Of a stretch of 64,000 bases of DNA, positions 1-9,461 are shown in pieces (position 1 is the stretch's first letter; each line of letters opens with the position of its first letter). A model generated the notes under the pieces. That model had not been told where the DNA came from. It did no database searches and saw only the letters and a program-made list of their open reading frames with translations. The translations under genes and the position numbers were made by a program. This DNA comes from Tritrichomonas musculus (Eukaryota; Parabasalia; Tritrichomonadida; Tritrichomonadidae), in NCBI GenBank assembly GCA_039105265.1, contig JAPFFF010000003.1, positions 620,001-684,000 of the forward strand, read 5' to 3'.

Positions 1-656
1 TCAGCTTCTTCAAATTTAACTAATTTAAGAACAATTTGCTCATGTTCATCTTCACCTCCAATTCTTCCATTAATTCGGACAATTTCATCATGAGGCAATT
101 TTGTCCTCCAAAGGTAAAACCGGAGGTATTCATCACTTACATAACCTACAAAATAAATTCCGGGGTATTCATCACCATATGCTAGCTGAGTCAGATCAAT
201 TAAATCTTTGGCATTAGCATGAATTCCACATTCTTCCTCAAGTTCTTTAATAGCAATTCCTCTAAAATCTCCAGTAGTTCCATCTACCATTCCTGCTGGA
301 ATTTCTAAAAAACCACTTTCTCCTGTTGGAACGCGTGGTTGCTTAACTAATACCGTCCATTTCTCATTTGTATCTTCATCTGTTATTTCAAGAAGTAGTG
401 TAACAGCTGCCCCTCGAAGAAGAATAACTCTATCAACTATTTTATTGTTGATTTCAAGTGTTGCTTTAATTTTGACAAAGCCAACACGCCCTGATGTAAA
501 TCTATCAACTGATTGAAGTTCAATTGACTTGAGATTAAAAGTTGAATCTAAAGAATTTAACCAGTTTGGAATTAAATTTGTTTCAAGGGCTTCTTCCCAT
601 TTTGGTGGGTCTGAAACAGTTACTGGAATTTGTTTACCACGAAAATTAATAAACAT
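1..656 (-). CDS. NUDIX hydrolase, ADP-sugar diphosphatase-like (3' part beyond the window)
   Basis: The frame opens with ATG at 656 and runs off the window start after about 218 codons, so the C-terminus is missing. It contains a NUDIX box, GX5EX7REXXEEXG-like, read as EIPAGMVDGT followed by AIKELEEECGI at about residues 127-154; the usual Arg of the box is Lys here. The upstream LLRGAAVTLLLEI and the phrase VKQPRVPTGESGFLEIPAGM resemble the plant NUDX14/human NUDT14 group of ADP-sugar or UDP-sugar diphosphatases, which hydrolyse nucleotide sugars to NMP and sugar phosphate using Mg2+. The glutamates EEE at the end of the box would bind metal. Substrate assignment is by resemblance only. No targeting signal is visible, so it is probably cytosolic. 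Confidence 0.8.
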   Translation of the reverse strand, partial: MFINFRGKQIPVTVSDPPKWEEALETNLIPNWLNSLDSTFNLKSIELQSVDRFTSGRVGFVKIKATLEINNKIVDRVILLRGAAVTLLLEITDEDTNEKWTVLVKQPRVPTGESGFLEIPAGMVDGTTGDFRGIAIKELEEECGIHANAKDLIDLTQLAYGDEYPGIYFVGYVSDEYLRFYLWRTKLPHDEIVRINGRIGGEDEHEQIVLKLVKFEEA

Positions 657-1050
657 TTTGGCGTTGTAGTTATTCTTTTTTATTTCATTTTTTTTTTTCA
701 AAGGATTATTGAATTTTTTTTCAATATAATTCTTAGAGCTCAAAGAATCATAATTGGATAATGCTTAGAAATCATTAACAGTAATATTTCTCGATTTCAC
801 AAATAAGATTTACTAATATTTTGCATTTTCTAAAATTTTGAACATGATTAAGAGTTAAAAAATACAAATATTTCTTTTTAATTTTGACGTTTAAAAACTT
901 CATTTAATTAATCGACATCTTAATTTTAAGTTCAATAATATAAATGTTAAATATTGAAAGATGCTTATTTAGTTTTATGCCACTAAAATAATAATATTCT
1001 AAATAAAAATCATTTTATCAATAATTATATGAGAATGGTAAAGGAGTAAA
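657..1050. other. AT-rich spacer
   Basis: This 394-base gap between two minus-strand genes holds the NUDIX gene's upstream region and the 3' end of the next gene. Homopolymer T runs lie directly upstream of the NUDIX start. I see no RNA gene or repeat in it. Confidence 0.5.
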
Positions 1051-1926
1051 TTATTTTTGTTTTCTGTAAAAGAAAAGTGCAGGCCAGAAAAAGCTTGGAG
1101 TCAAAAATGTATCATTTCTTAATATCGAGTCATCTCCTTTCTTTTCAACATTTTGGTCATTGAATAAATACCAATCCTTTTGCTTTGCTAGTTTAATTAG
1201 AGCAACTGCATGATCAGCATTTGCTCCTTGATAACAGACTAAACCAAATAATTCATATTTGACTTCTGTTTTACATTTTGATAGGTCTTTGTCGGCAGCA
1301 ATGTAATCAAATGGCTCTGGAAGAGTCAGGAAAGGTTCAGGATGAATCCTTTCAATGAAATTTTTGTCTTGCCTCAAAAGAAGTACATCTGGCAAGTAAA
1401 ATAGTTTATCAAGATGATGTAAAAACGATGTTTTATTGTCACCAGGATCAGTTAAAATACAGTAAATAAAGTTCATCACTTCCTCTGGAGAATTTGGAGT
1501 CTGTTGATAAATTTTCATCATTTGAAGGGAACCAAGTGGAGAATTAAGAGAATGAAAATCTGGCCTATAGTTTCCGAGAAGAGTAGCAAATAATTCAAAA
1601 TACGCATCAACAGCATAAAATGAATCTTTACCAGATGACTCTTGCTCAACAAAAATTAAACGATTGTTGGCTTTAAGTTTTGTAACTAATTTTCGATTAT
1701 CAACTTCGTTACCTGGCTTTAATAATGTTTCAAAATGTCTTTGGAGTTCTTTAAGGCAATCAATTGAAGATTGATCATTTTTTATTTGTAATTTTGATGA
1801 ATCAAACGAAATGATTTTTTTTCGAAATTCTGGATTACGAAAAATACATTGTGTTGCTGATTGAAACCAACAAGTATTTCCAATGCGATTTGGAATACCA
1901 ACTGGAGTTGGTTCGCTTTCTGTCAT
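1051..1926 (-). CDS. Small ubiquitin carboxyl-terminal hydrolase (USP, peptidase C19)
   Basis: This 291-residue protein is almost only a catalytic core. The Cys box is near the N-terminus (PNRIGNTCWFQSATQ, nucleophile Cys19). The His box is near the C-terminus (His239 in ADHAVALIKL), followed by DWYLFNDQNV with Asn256/Asp257 as the third catalytic position. Between them lies a divergent finger/palm region without recognisable zinc-binding Cys pairs. USP enzymes cut ubiquitin from proteins by a cysteine protease mechanism. At 291 residues it is shorter than most USPs, close to the minimal members common in protists. The ATG at 1926 is followed almost at once by the Cys box, so a later start is not possible. 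The substrate is unknown. Confidence 0.8.
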   Translation of the reverse strand: MTESEPTPVGIPNRIGNTCWFQSATQCIFRNPEFRKKIISFDSSKLQIKNDQSSIDCLKELQRHFETLLKPGNEVDNRKLVTKLKANNRLIFVEQESSGKDSFYAVDAYFELFATLLGNYRPDFHSLNSPLGSLQMMKIYQQTPNSPEEVMNFIYCILTDPGDNKTSFLHHLDKLFYLPDVLLLRQDKNFIERIHPEPFLTLPEPFDYIAADKDLSKCKTEVKYELFGLVCYQGANADHAVALIKLAKQKDWYLFNDQNVEKKGDDSILRNDTFLTPSFFWPALFFYRKQK

Positions 1927-2206
1927 TTGTATAATATTATAAGATTATTCGCTCTGAATTTTTTGAATAAAAAATCAGGAAAACTAGAGTATTGGCAAAT
2001 CATTTTTACCAAACTGAAAAATTTCTTTATTTAATGTTAATTTGCTCTTTTAGTCAATTAATATGAATAAAGAAATAGTTATTTTAGATATTACATAAAT
2101 TTCTTTTGTGATTTATTTGATAATTATTCAAGAAAAAGCATTTTTTTATGAAATAAAATTTCAATTGAAAAATTCAATTACATAATACGTTATAAAAAAT
2201 ATTTAA

Positions 2207-3169
2207 ATGCAAAGAGTATTAGCTCGTCGACTTCTTGGGCTTGTTCCAGAAAGTAAAACTGGACTTGAACGTCTTATCGATAAAAAACGACAATCATACG
2301 AACTCCAAGTTGATCTTGATCAGAAAAAGCAGCAACATGCAATAAAAATGGCACAATTTCGCGCCAAAGCAGAAGAACTCGAAAGAAAAAATCTTGAAAA
2401 TCAAGAAGAAGTTATTTCTAAAGATCAATATGTTTGCGATAACTGGAATAAAAGACAACGTGAAGAAGAACGTTTGATGTCAGAAGAAAAATTACTTCAA
2501 ACAAAGCAACAAGAACTTGCTCACTTAGTTGAAGAGCATGATAAATTGATGCAAAAGAAAGAAACAATCGAAGAACAACTTAAAGCTTCTTTACCTTATA
2601 AAGATTATCTTGATTCTGTATTTGAAGCTGCACCTGAAATGGTTAGTAATGGAAATATTAGCGAAGTTCAAGGAATAGTAATGAAATATAAAACACTAAC
2701 TGAATGGAGAGGAACTCTACAAGTCAGATTAATGAGATCAAAACAAGAACTTCAAAAGCTTCGTGAAGCGATGGCACTCTATGATGAATCATCAACAAAT
2801 GCATGTGTCGAAATCGATTATCAAATTAAATGTATTGCTCAAGCAGAAGAAGATTCATTTAAAGAATTCGGAAGACAAAGACACCAACAAGAAACACAGG
2901 CTAATAACAATAAAGTTAAAGCTGAAGAAGCAGCAGTTATTCGTTTGGCAATTGATAACATGTACCAGAAAGTGAAGAAAGGCTTACTCAGTAAATTTAG
3001 AAGAAGGGATGCTGATGTTACAAGACTTATTGATAAGTTTAATTTTATCAAAAACCAAATTTGGGATATGGTTGAAATTGAAACTCAAACGAGAAATAGT
3101 ACTGCCCAATTATCAAAAGCAGATACTCGAACTCAGTCGCCTGCTTTAGCAAGATCGAGAAGAGATTAA
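2207..3169 (+). CDS. Flagellar coiled-coil protein, CFAP73/CCDC42 (DUF4200) like
   Basis: The 320-residue product is predicted coiled coil for most of its length. The N-terminal part (about residues 17-135), with the pattern LIDKKRQSYELQ, KAEELERKN, ISKDQYVCDNWNKRQREEE and LPYKDYLDSVFE, resembles the DUF4200 family that includes CFAP73 (Chlamydomonas MIA2), CFAP100 and CCDC42. In that family the LPY-YLD segment follows the first long helix. CFAP73 and CFAP100 form the modifier-of-inner-arms complex that regulates inner dynein arms on axonemal doublets. Length matches CCDC42 (about 316 residues). The ATG follows a TATAAAA-containing motif by 8 bases. Which family member it represents is uncertain. 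Confidence 0.7.
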   Translation: MQRVLARRLLGLVPESKTGLERLIDKKRQSYELQVDLDQKKQQHAIKMAQFRAKAEELERKNLENQEEVISKDQYVCDNWNKRQREEERLMSEEKLLQTKQQELAHLVEEHDKLMQKKETIEEQLKASLPYKDYLDSVFEAAPEMVSNGNISEVQGIVMKYKTLTEWRGTLQVRLMRSKQELQKLREAMALYDESSTNACVEIDYQIKCIAQAEEDSFKEFGRQRHQQETQANNNKVKAEEAAVIRLAIDNMYQKVKKGLLSKFRRRDADVTRLIDKFNFIKNQIWDMVEIETQTRNSTAQLSKADTRTQSPALARSRRD

Positions 3170-3476
3170 TATCATTAATGTATGTTTTTCATTAAAATAA
3201 AATGTATTTTTATTTTTATTTCCCTCTTTTTATGACTTTTTATTCATATAGATTTAAATCCATCGGTTTGCTGATATTATTAAATTCATTACCTTGTCTC
3301 AATTTACTAAGCCATTTAGTAAAAACAAATAATGACACATAGGTTCACAAAAAGAATATATACAAAAAAAAAGTCATTTTAAATTTAAAAATATAAATAA
3401 ATACGTATGAAAAAAAAATATATGTAAAAAGAAAAGAAGAAAGGTTTTAAATTAATGTATTTCAAATCAATTTTAT
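3170..3476. other. AT-rich spacer between convergent genes
   Basis: This 307-base gap contains the 3' ends of the coiled-coil gene and of the eL42 gene. It is A/T-rich with several A runs and shows no further gene. Confidence 0.5.
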
Positions 3477-3791
3477 TTACCATGTTGGTTCTGCATGCTT
3501 CTTCTTTTTATCAGTCATCCATTCGAACTTACGAAGTCTTCCGAGGCAATACATTGAGGATTTCTTGCATCCTTGGCAAGTAAAACGCAAACTGATCTTC
3601 TTTGATGTTTTCTTTGAACGACGGAGAAGAGGCTTCACACGTCCGACAAAACCTTCCTGCTTACGATCATAACGACGACGTCCGAGAGCGCATTTACGTT
3701 CTTCACCACGGCTAGCTTGTGCAACCTTATGTACTTGATGCTTCTTGCAGAATTTGCAATAAAACTTCTTTGTCTTTGGGTGATGAACCAT
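3477..3791 (-). CDS. RPL36A: 60S ribosomal protein eL42 (L36a/L44)
   Basis: The 104-residue product is a clear eL42. It has MVHHPKTKKFYCKFCKKHQ at the N-terminus, the conserved GRRRYDRKQEGFVGRVKPL core, and the four zinc-binding cysteines Cys12, Cys15, Cys72 and Cys75. Length agrees with eL42 of other eukaryotes (104-106). It binds near the E site of the large subunit. The open frame extends 49 codons further upstream to 3938, but that part is hydrophobic and unlike any eL42. The family start and the promoter-like motif 4 bases upstream both point to ATG at 3791. The stop codon is embedded in TAAA, the trichomonad polyadenylation context. Confidence 0.95.
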   Translation of the reverse strand: MVHHPKTKKFYCKFCKKHQVHKVAQASRGEERKCALGRRRYDRKQEGFVGRVKPLLRRSKKTSKKISLRFTCQGCKKSSMYCLGRLRKFEWMTDKKKKHAEPTW

Positions 3792-3794
3792 TGA

Positions 3795-3816
3795 GGAAAA
3801 GGTAGACCAAAACCGT
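3795..3816 (-). promoter_or_regulatory. Core promoter of eL42, M3 plus M5 like
   Basis: Read on the minus strand, TACGGTTTT is followed by GGTCTA and CCTTTTCC. TACGGTTT fits the published T. vaginalis M3 consensus (Myb-like site), and CCTTT fits M5, where transcription starts at the second C. That would put the start at 3801 and give a leader of about 10 bases. The same arrangement precedes the other two ribosomal protein genes here. Confidence 0.7.
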
Positions 3817-4266
3817 AAATTCCAAACGATATGAAAAGTGACAAAAAATAATTTTCCCATTTCGCAAAATATAACAAAGTTTTTCAATAATACATGAAAT
3901 ATTATTATTAAATTAATGTCAAACTTTATTAAATGCATTATGGATAAATATTTTCAAAAAATAAAATATTAATTTTCTTTAATTAATGGATAAATAATCT
4001 AAATTAACGCTATACATGAAAACTATTAATATCAAAAAGAGATATTACCAATTGGTAAAAGCAAATACTTTTTTCGTTTGGTAATTCGAATAACATTCAA
4101 ACAGAAAACTAGTGAAAAAAATATGTCAACAGTTCTAATAATGGGCATACTCTATGCTACATTAAGCAATAAAACACAGTTTGATTGAATTCCTGTGATC
4201 ACATGCATTTTTCTTGAAATAAGAAAAATTTTTAATTTGAATTAATTCGTTATAAAAATAAACTTT
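3817..4266. other. Spacer between divergent genes
   Basis: The spacer lies between eL42 and the Sfi1-like gene. Its last bases (4248-4258) hold CGTTATAAAAA, also found before the coiled-coil gene at 2207. Nothing else is recognised. Confidence 0.45.
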
Positions 4267-6699
4267 ATGAAATCCACAAATAAATCAACTTCGCAACTTC
4301 TCCCTAATCGTAGTATTTTAGCTAAAATAAATGCAGTTGTTCGTAAAAAATCTCATGAACGAAATACTCAAATTCCTCCAGAATGGGACGATTCAACTTC
4401 ACAAGCTTACAGACTTCTTATTGGACCAAGAATTGCAGATCACATACCGCCAAAAACAGAAAATTCGGAAGAAACAGAAGAGCAAGATCAGGATGGAGAC
4501 GAAAATTCTCAAGATCATAAAAAACTTATTCAAAAACTCCGCCCTTCTCGAATAAAAGAACCAGCACAACCAGTTAAAAGATCTGATGTTTCTTTTGATG
4601 CTCTTCATTTACCACCAGACTTACTTGTACAATGCTTTCCACCTGACTCGATCAAAAAGTTTGATCTTTTAGATCGATCTGCGAAACAAAAATCCCACAG
4701 AATTATTAAACCAAACGTTAAAAGTCTCAATTTTTCACAAGTAAATGCGCTACTTCCATCAAGATCAGCTTCAAGCCAAGCTCTTATTCCCACAGATAGT
4801 TTAAGCGAAGTACTACAAAAGGACGATGAAATAAACGATGAAGATCAAATCAGCGAACAATATACTGAGGAAGATAAAAATGAAGTTGTTGAAAAACAAA
4901 GCAAATCATCAAATTTACCTCAATTATCAAAAGTACATGAAGCTCTTTTAATGAATTTTAGTGCACGGCTTCGAATGAAAAATATTACACGTCTTCGGAC
5001 ATATTTTTATGTTCTTCGTTGCTGGGCACATTATAAAATTAATACTCGAATTAAAACAGCATTTATTGTTGATGTACATCGCACTCAAGTGGAACTTCAT
5101 GTTTTTAAATCATGGAATAAATATGTTGTTACAAAAAATAGGTTAAGACGTTGCCAAGCCAAATGTGAACTTCAAAACAAATTTCGGATGATAAAAAATA
5201 GTTTTATTCATTGGAAAATAAAAGGTTCAAAAGCAATTCATAATGCAGAAGTCGCTAGAAAAGCATTACTTATCTTCAACGAGAAACTTCTTAATGAAGT
5301 TTTCCCTCTTTTTAAAGAAGCTACTCATTCACGACGTATTTGTAGACGTGAAATTCAAAATTCTTTTCGTTACAAACCAGAAGGCCCTTTTACACCAATT
5401 AATGAATATTATTCAAATAAACGTATGAATACTATTAAGGCACTTAACTTCCTTTTTAAGAAAAAGGTTCCTCCTTTAATTCATGCTTGGGTAGCAATCG
5501 TACATCGAACCCATAAAGACAATGAAACCTCCCAAAAAGTATTTGGCATTAAAAAGAGACATTTTTTCAATGAATGGTTTGAGTGTTATCGAGATCATTT
5601 TCACATGCGCCAAATTACCGAGATCAGGAAGATATCTATTCAAAAATTAGAAAAATTAGATCAACTTGAAAAAGAAGCTTCTGAAAACATCGAAAAAACA
5701 GTCATGATGCAATTAATTCGAGACCGAAATGTACTTAACGTCAAGTTAAATCAATTTGATCGTCTTTCTCAAAATCACAGTGAAGCTGTTCTTCGTAGAC
5801 AACGAATGAAAGACCAAATATCTGAAACAACTAACAGCTTTTTCAGGAGGCAAGAAGAACTTCAACTTATTGATTATAATCGACAAGCTGCCGAAATCGA
5901 AAGAAAGACACGTGAAGTTAGAATTCAGCTTGCTGAAGGATTTCTTTATCATCTTAGACGTGCTGTTCGATCTTACGACAACCAATTAATTGCATCAATA
6001 TTTTGTGTAGGTTTCCGAACCATCTGTGATCCTGTTGTTCAGAAAGCTGTTGGCTATTTTTATGAGAAAAGGCATATCAAAAATCTTGTTAAAACGGCCA
6101 ATAAAGAAAGAAAAGTTCTCGTATCAGCAGTAAAATGCACTACTATGTTTTTCCAGCATCAAGGATTAGAATGGTGGCGAAAATTTATGAAGAAAGCAAA
6201 TGAGAGACGAAGTGATGGCCTCATGCTTACAATTAGAAGGAGAACCCAAATATTACAATTATATCCTTATTTTAATTGGACTGAAGTTTTGCCAGTTAGA
6301 CCACCCAGACCTTTGAAAGAAATTGAATCAATGTTCAAAGATCTTCCTCTTGTTTCAATACAAAGAAAAGTAACAAAAGAAAGACTTCATCACGTTAACG
6401 TAAAACAATTATTAATGAGAAGGAGATTATTGAGAGACTTTTTGAGAGCTCTTGCTGCTTATGTTCAAACTCAAATAGCAACAAGAGAAGTTATGAAACT
6501 TTTGAGAAAGAAGCAAAATATAAGACGCATGAGAAATGCTTTCAATGCTTTAAGAGCAAATGCTACTCATGAAGAGATAATTAATCAAGTTGATCAAAAA
6601 GAAACTGAAATTAATTCTAATATTCTCGCTTGGGAAAGGCACTTTTTCAGAGCTAGAAATAAGCAGACTCAAATTGTTAATGGCCTTCCTTATTCATGA
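4267..6699 (+). CDS. Sfi1-like centrin-binding repeat protein (putative)
   Basis: This 810-residue basic protein has a disordered charged N-terminal third (about residues 1-220). From about residue 220 on, helical segments carry spaced aromatic/Trp positions such as YFYVLRCWAHYK, ELHVFKSWNKYV, IKNSFIHWKIKG, LIHAWVAIVH and HFFNEWFECYRD. Spaced L-x2-W-like helices of this kind are typical of Sfi1 and related centrin-binding proteins of basal bodies and centrosomes. Later parts are Arg/Lys-rich coiled coil. A role at basal bodies would fit its flagellar-type neighbour, but this rests on the repeat pattern only. A generic IQ or CCDC191-like cytoskeletal protein is the alternative. The ATG lies 8 bases after a TATAAAA-type motif. 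Confidence 0.5.
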   Translation: MKSTNKSTSQLLPNRSILAKINAVVRKKSHERNTQIPPEWDDSTSQAYRLLIGPRIADHIPPKTENSEETEEQDQDGDENSQDHKKLIQKLRPSRIKEPAQPVKRSDVSFDALHLPPDLLVQCFPPDSIKKFDLLDRSAKQKSHRIIKPNVKSLNFSQVNALLPSRSASSQALIPTDSLSEVLQKDDEINDEDQISEQYTEEDKNEVVEKQSKSSNLPQLSKVHEALLMNFSARLRMKNITRLRTYFYVLRCWAHYKINTRIKTAFIVDVHRTQVELHVFKSWNKYVVTKNRLRRCQAKCELQNKFRMIKNSFIHWKIKGSKAIHNAEVARKALLIFNEKLLNEVFPLFKEATHSRRICRREIQNSFRYKPEGPFTPINEYYSNKRMNTIKALNFLFKKKVPPLIHAWVAIVHRTHKDNETSQKVFGIKKRHFFNEWFECYRDHFHMRQITEIRKISIQKLEKLDQLEKEASENIEKTVMMQLIRDRNVLNVKLNQFDRLSQNHSEAVLRRQRMKDQISETTNSFFRRQEELQLIDYNRQAAEIERKTREVRIQLAEGFLYHLRRAVRSYDNQLIASIFCVGFRTICDPVVQKAVGYFYEKRHIKNLVKTANKERKVLVSAVKCTTMFFQHQGLEWWRKFMKKANERRSDGLMLTIRRRTQILQLYPYFNWTEVLPVRPPRPLKEIESMFKDLPLVSIQRKVTKERLHHVNVKQLLMRRRLLRDFLRALAAYVQTQIATREVMKLLRKKQNIRRMRNAFNALRANATHEEIINQVDQKETEINSNILAWERHFFRARNKQTQIVNGLPYS

Positions 6700-7080
6700 T
6701 ATTATTATTTTATTTGTTGTTATTGTTTTTTTTTTTTTTTTTTATTAATAAATTATTATGTATGTGTGAAAGTATTTAGTATTTACCACTTTTTAATATA
6801 CTAATTTTATATAAATAATCAAATTGCATATCAATCTTTTATTATGAAAAAATTTGGAATTAATTTGGCATTCATATAATTTATTCTTTATGCTTTTATA
6901 GAAACAACTATTAGTAAATGATTTGCTGAAAAAAAACTAAAAAAAAAAAAAAAACGATCATAAATTGCTAATAAACATATAAAAAATTGACCTTTAAAAA
7001 TTAATCTGAATTTTTTTTTTCCCCTTAATTTTTTTTCGTCATTAATATTTCCTTTCAAAAATTTGTAGAAATTTAGCCTC
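6700..7080. other. AT-rich spacer with long T and A runs
   Basis: It contains T18-like and A14-like homopolymers and the 3' end of the preceding gene. There is no gene in it. Confidence 0.45.
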
Positions 7081-7103
7081 AACGGTTTGGTCATCCTTTT
7101 TCC
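7081..7103 (+). promoter_or_regulatory. Core promoter of eS24, M3 plus M5 like
   Basis: AACGGTTT matches the M3 consensus exactly and is followed by GGTCAT and CCTTTTTCC (M5 is CCTTT). Starting at the second C (7096) would give a 29-base leader to the ATG at 7125. Confidence 0.75.
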
Positions 7104-7124
7104 TATCGATACATCTCCAAATAG

Positions 7125-7547
7125 ATGTCAAAGGCAACACTTCGTATCCGTAAATATATTGTCAATAAGTTACTTGACCGCAAGCAATTTGTCGTCGATC
7201 TCAAACACCCAGGCGATAAAGCACCAACACGCGATGAAATTAAAGATTTAGTTTCAGCCCAACTCAAAGCAAACAAAGAAAACATCGTTATCTTTCAACT
7301 CAAAACACTTTATGGAGGTGGACACACAACAGGATTTGGCCTTATTTATGATAACAAAGATTCAATGTTGAAAATTGAACCTGACCACAGACTTATTAAG
7401 GCACATTTGAAAGAAAAATCAAAACAGACACGTCGTTCAAGAAAGAACACACGTAAGCAAAAGATGAAGGTTTGGGGTACCGGAGTTCGTGCCACAAACC
7501 ACAAGACACGCCGTCAACAACGTAAAGAAGAACTTGGTGGCGCTTAA
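7125..7547 (+). CDS. RPS24: 40S ribosomal protein eS24
   Basis: The 140-residue product matches eS24. The N-terminal LRIRKYIVNKLLDRKQFVVDLKHPGD, the central PTRDEIKDLV and the signature FQLKTLYGGGHTTGFGLIYD are all diagnostic, followed by the basic C-terminal tail (KEKSKQTRRSRKNTRKQ). It belongs to the 40S body and takes part in pre-rRNA processing. Length is normal (131-140 in other eukaryotes). The stop sits in TAAA. The gene is intronless, and the short leader and promoter motif match those of eL42 and eL20, suggesting shared control of ribosomal protein genes. Confidence 0.96.
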   Translation: MSKATLRIRKYIVNKLLDRKQFVVDLKHPGDKAPTRDEIKDLVSAQLKANKENIVIFQLKTLYGGGHTTGFGLIYDNKDSMLKIEPDHRLIKAHLKEKSKQTRRSRKNTRKQKMKVWGTGVRATNHKTRRQQRKEELGGA

Positions 7548-7895
7548 ATTTACAATTAAATTACATAATAATAAAATAATAATAAACATTTCATCATTTT
7601 TTTAACAATCTAATTTTTAAATTCTGATATTGTTAATTACATTTTTTTGTTTTATTCAGCTATGATAATATGGCCATATTACACGTCTATAAGCTATGTA
7701 TTAAATCGATAAGTTTTAAAATCCAATTGACTATTCTATATAATTGATTATACTCATTTATTTGTTAAAATGATATTAAATATAAAACTTGGAATGAAAA
7801 TGGAAGACTGAACAAAAAATTGTATTTGAAGATCTATCAAATATTTTTATATATAATAATAAATAAAAAAATTAAAAAAATATATAAAAAAAAAA
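7548..7895. other. AT-rich spacer between convergent genes
   Basis: These 348 bases hold the 3' ends of eS24 and of the WD-repeat gene. No other feature is seen. Confidence 0.45.
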
Positions 7896-9461
7896 TCACT
7901 TACGAGCCATCTTTGCTTTTTTAAAACGAGCAAGTGGACCAGAAGGTTCTTCTTCAATAGGCTGCTGTTCGTCATTTTGGGTTTCGGCTTTCTTTTTCAT
8001 TTTCTCTTCTATTAGCTGTTTATTGTAAGTTTCTTTCATCATTCTAATTTTTTGTTCCATTGAAATTCGTTTTTCTTTTGTTCCGCTTTTGCGATTAGCT
8101 TCAATTTCTGCTTTTGTTTTGATCATTCGGTTTTTTTCTAGAACCTTTGCTTTTTCCTTTTGTGTATCCACAGTCTTTCCAACATGTATTGGACCTTCTG
8201 CATCCATTGTTATCATATCATATGGTATTTTATCGAGTAAACCTCTAACTTCTTGTTCCTGACGCCATTCAGCGGTTGAAAAAGGATTTGCAACACTTGA
8301 ATCAATATTTGGTTCACCACTTCCAGGAACAACAACAGAAGATACACCACTGTCAAGGCCGACAATAGCAAAATCATCAAAAGTTACAAATTTAAGCGAT
8401 TTTATAGGGGATTTAAATGTGCTTGCTAAGAATGGCTTTTTAGAATTATAGTCTTTGAAAAATTCACAACGGCTGCCTCGTGCTACACCAAGAACGCCAG
8501 TTGCTGAAAAAGCAACATTTGAAGCAATATATTTATCGTTTGAACGGGAATATATTTTATCAAAATTACGCATATCCCAAATTCGAACAGACCCATCAAC
8601 ACCCGCAGTAGCTAACTTTCTACCACCAAAATCTACATCAATTGCTGTGATAGAAGAAGGATGAGTGATAATTGTTGCGGCTGGCTCTTCAAGATTCGGT
8701 GACCAAAACGAAACAACTCCATTTGATTGACCTAAAAGGACAATTCCATTAGTACGGTTATGGCACATGCATGTTGGCATCCCTCGTTTTGTTTTAATTT
8801 TGCTTACTGTTTTTCCATCAGTAACATCTGTATATGTTATACGTCCATTTTCACTAGCAGAAACAAGTAGCCAATGGTTTCTGAGAAAAGTTAAAAAAAG
8901 AGGTCGTTTGTGATCAAGAAGTTCATGTATTTGAACGCCTTGCTTATCATGAATGTAGACAAGCTTTCGAGTTGCCATGGCACATAGTGTATCATCATAC
9001 AAAAAAGTAACATCACGGACTTCATCTTCTGGGTACAATTCAAAAAATTTGTTTCCTCTATACCAATCAAACGATGCAAAATGACCACCTTGCCCACCAA
9101 GTAGAATTGTTCGACCATTAAGCGTAATATCTGCATGATATGGACCATTTGGTAAATCAAAATCAAATTTTCGCGAAGCAATGGCTATTGGGATTTCTTT
9201 GAGAATTGCTTTTTGAGACATAAAGGTACCTTCTTCAACATAGCCTGCTTCAACTGTTTGAAGCATTTCTGAACGAACTGCGCTACGAGCAGCAGCAGCA
9301 ACATCAGACTTATGATGAACTAACTCTCTTTTAAGTTGAAAATTTTTTACATCATCTTGTTCTTCATCGTCTGCCCCACGAAGGTAATCATCATATTTCT
9401 CTTTATCTTCTGGAATAAACCATTCATTCCTGTCAATATGGTTTTGCTTTCCTTTATTCAT
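7896..9461 (-). CDS. UTP7: U3 snoRNP/SSU processome WD-repeat protein UTP7 (WDR46/BING4)
   Basis: The 521-residue protein starts at ATG 9461; the frame extends only 9 bases further, to a TTG. The N-terminal linker (EEGTFMSQKAILKEIPIAIASRKFDFDL) is followed by a WD40 propeller (NGPYHADITLNGRTILLGGQ, ASENGRITYTD, AGVDGSVRIWDMRNF). The BING4 C-terminal region reads WRQEQEVRGLLDKIPYDMIT, and the tail is Lys-rich. The order and length fit UTP7/WDR46, a subunit of the small-subunit processome needed for 18S rRNA maturation in the nucleolus. The basic coiled tail is as expected for nucleolar targeting. It lies next to the eS24 gene in convergent orientation, which is probably coincidental. Confidence 0.88.
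   Translation of the reverse strand: MNKGKQNHIDRNEWFIPEDKEKYDDYLRGADDEEQDDVKNFQLKRELVHHKSDVAAAARSAVRSEMLQTVEAGYVEEGTFMSQKAILKEIPIAIASRKFDFDLPNGPYHADITLNGRTILLGGQGGHFASFDWYRGNKFFELYPEDEVRDVTFLYDDTLCAMATRKLVYIHDKQGVQIHELLDHKRPLFLTFLRNHWLLVSASENGRITYTDVTDGKTVSKIKTKRGMPTCMCHNRTNGIVLLGQSNGVVSFWSPNLEEPAATIITHPSSITAIDVDFGGRKLATAGVDGSVRIWDMRNFDKIYSRSNDKYIASNVAFSATGVLGVARGSRCEFFKDYNSKKPFLASTFKSPIKSLKFVTFDDFAIVGLDSGVSSVVVPGSGEPNIDSSVANPFSTAEWRQEQEVRGLLDKIPYDMITMDAEGPIHVGKTVDTQKEKAKVLEKNRMIKTKAEIEANRKSGTKEKRISMEQKIRMMKETYNKQLIEEKMKKKAETQNDEQQPIEEEPSGPLARFKKAKMARK

Noticed and set aside
3792-3938. 49-codon N-terminal extension of eL42
   Set aside because: It is hydrophobic, unlike any eL42, and overlaps the promoter motif; the family start is at 3791.
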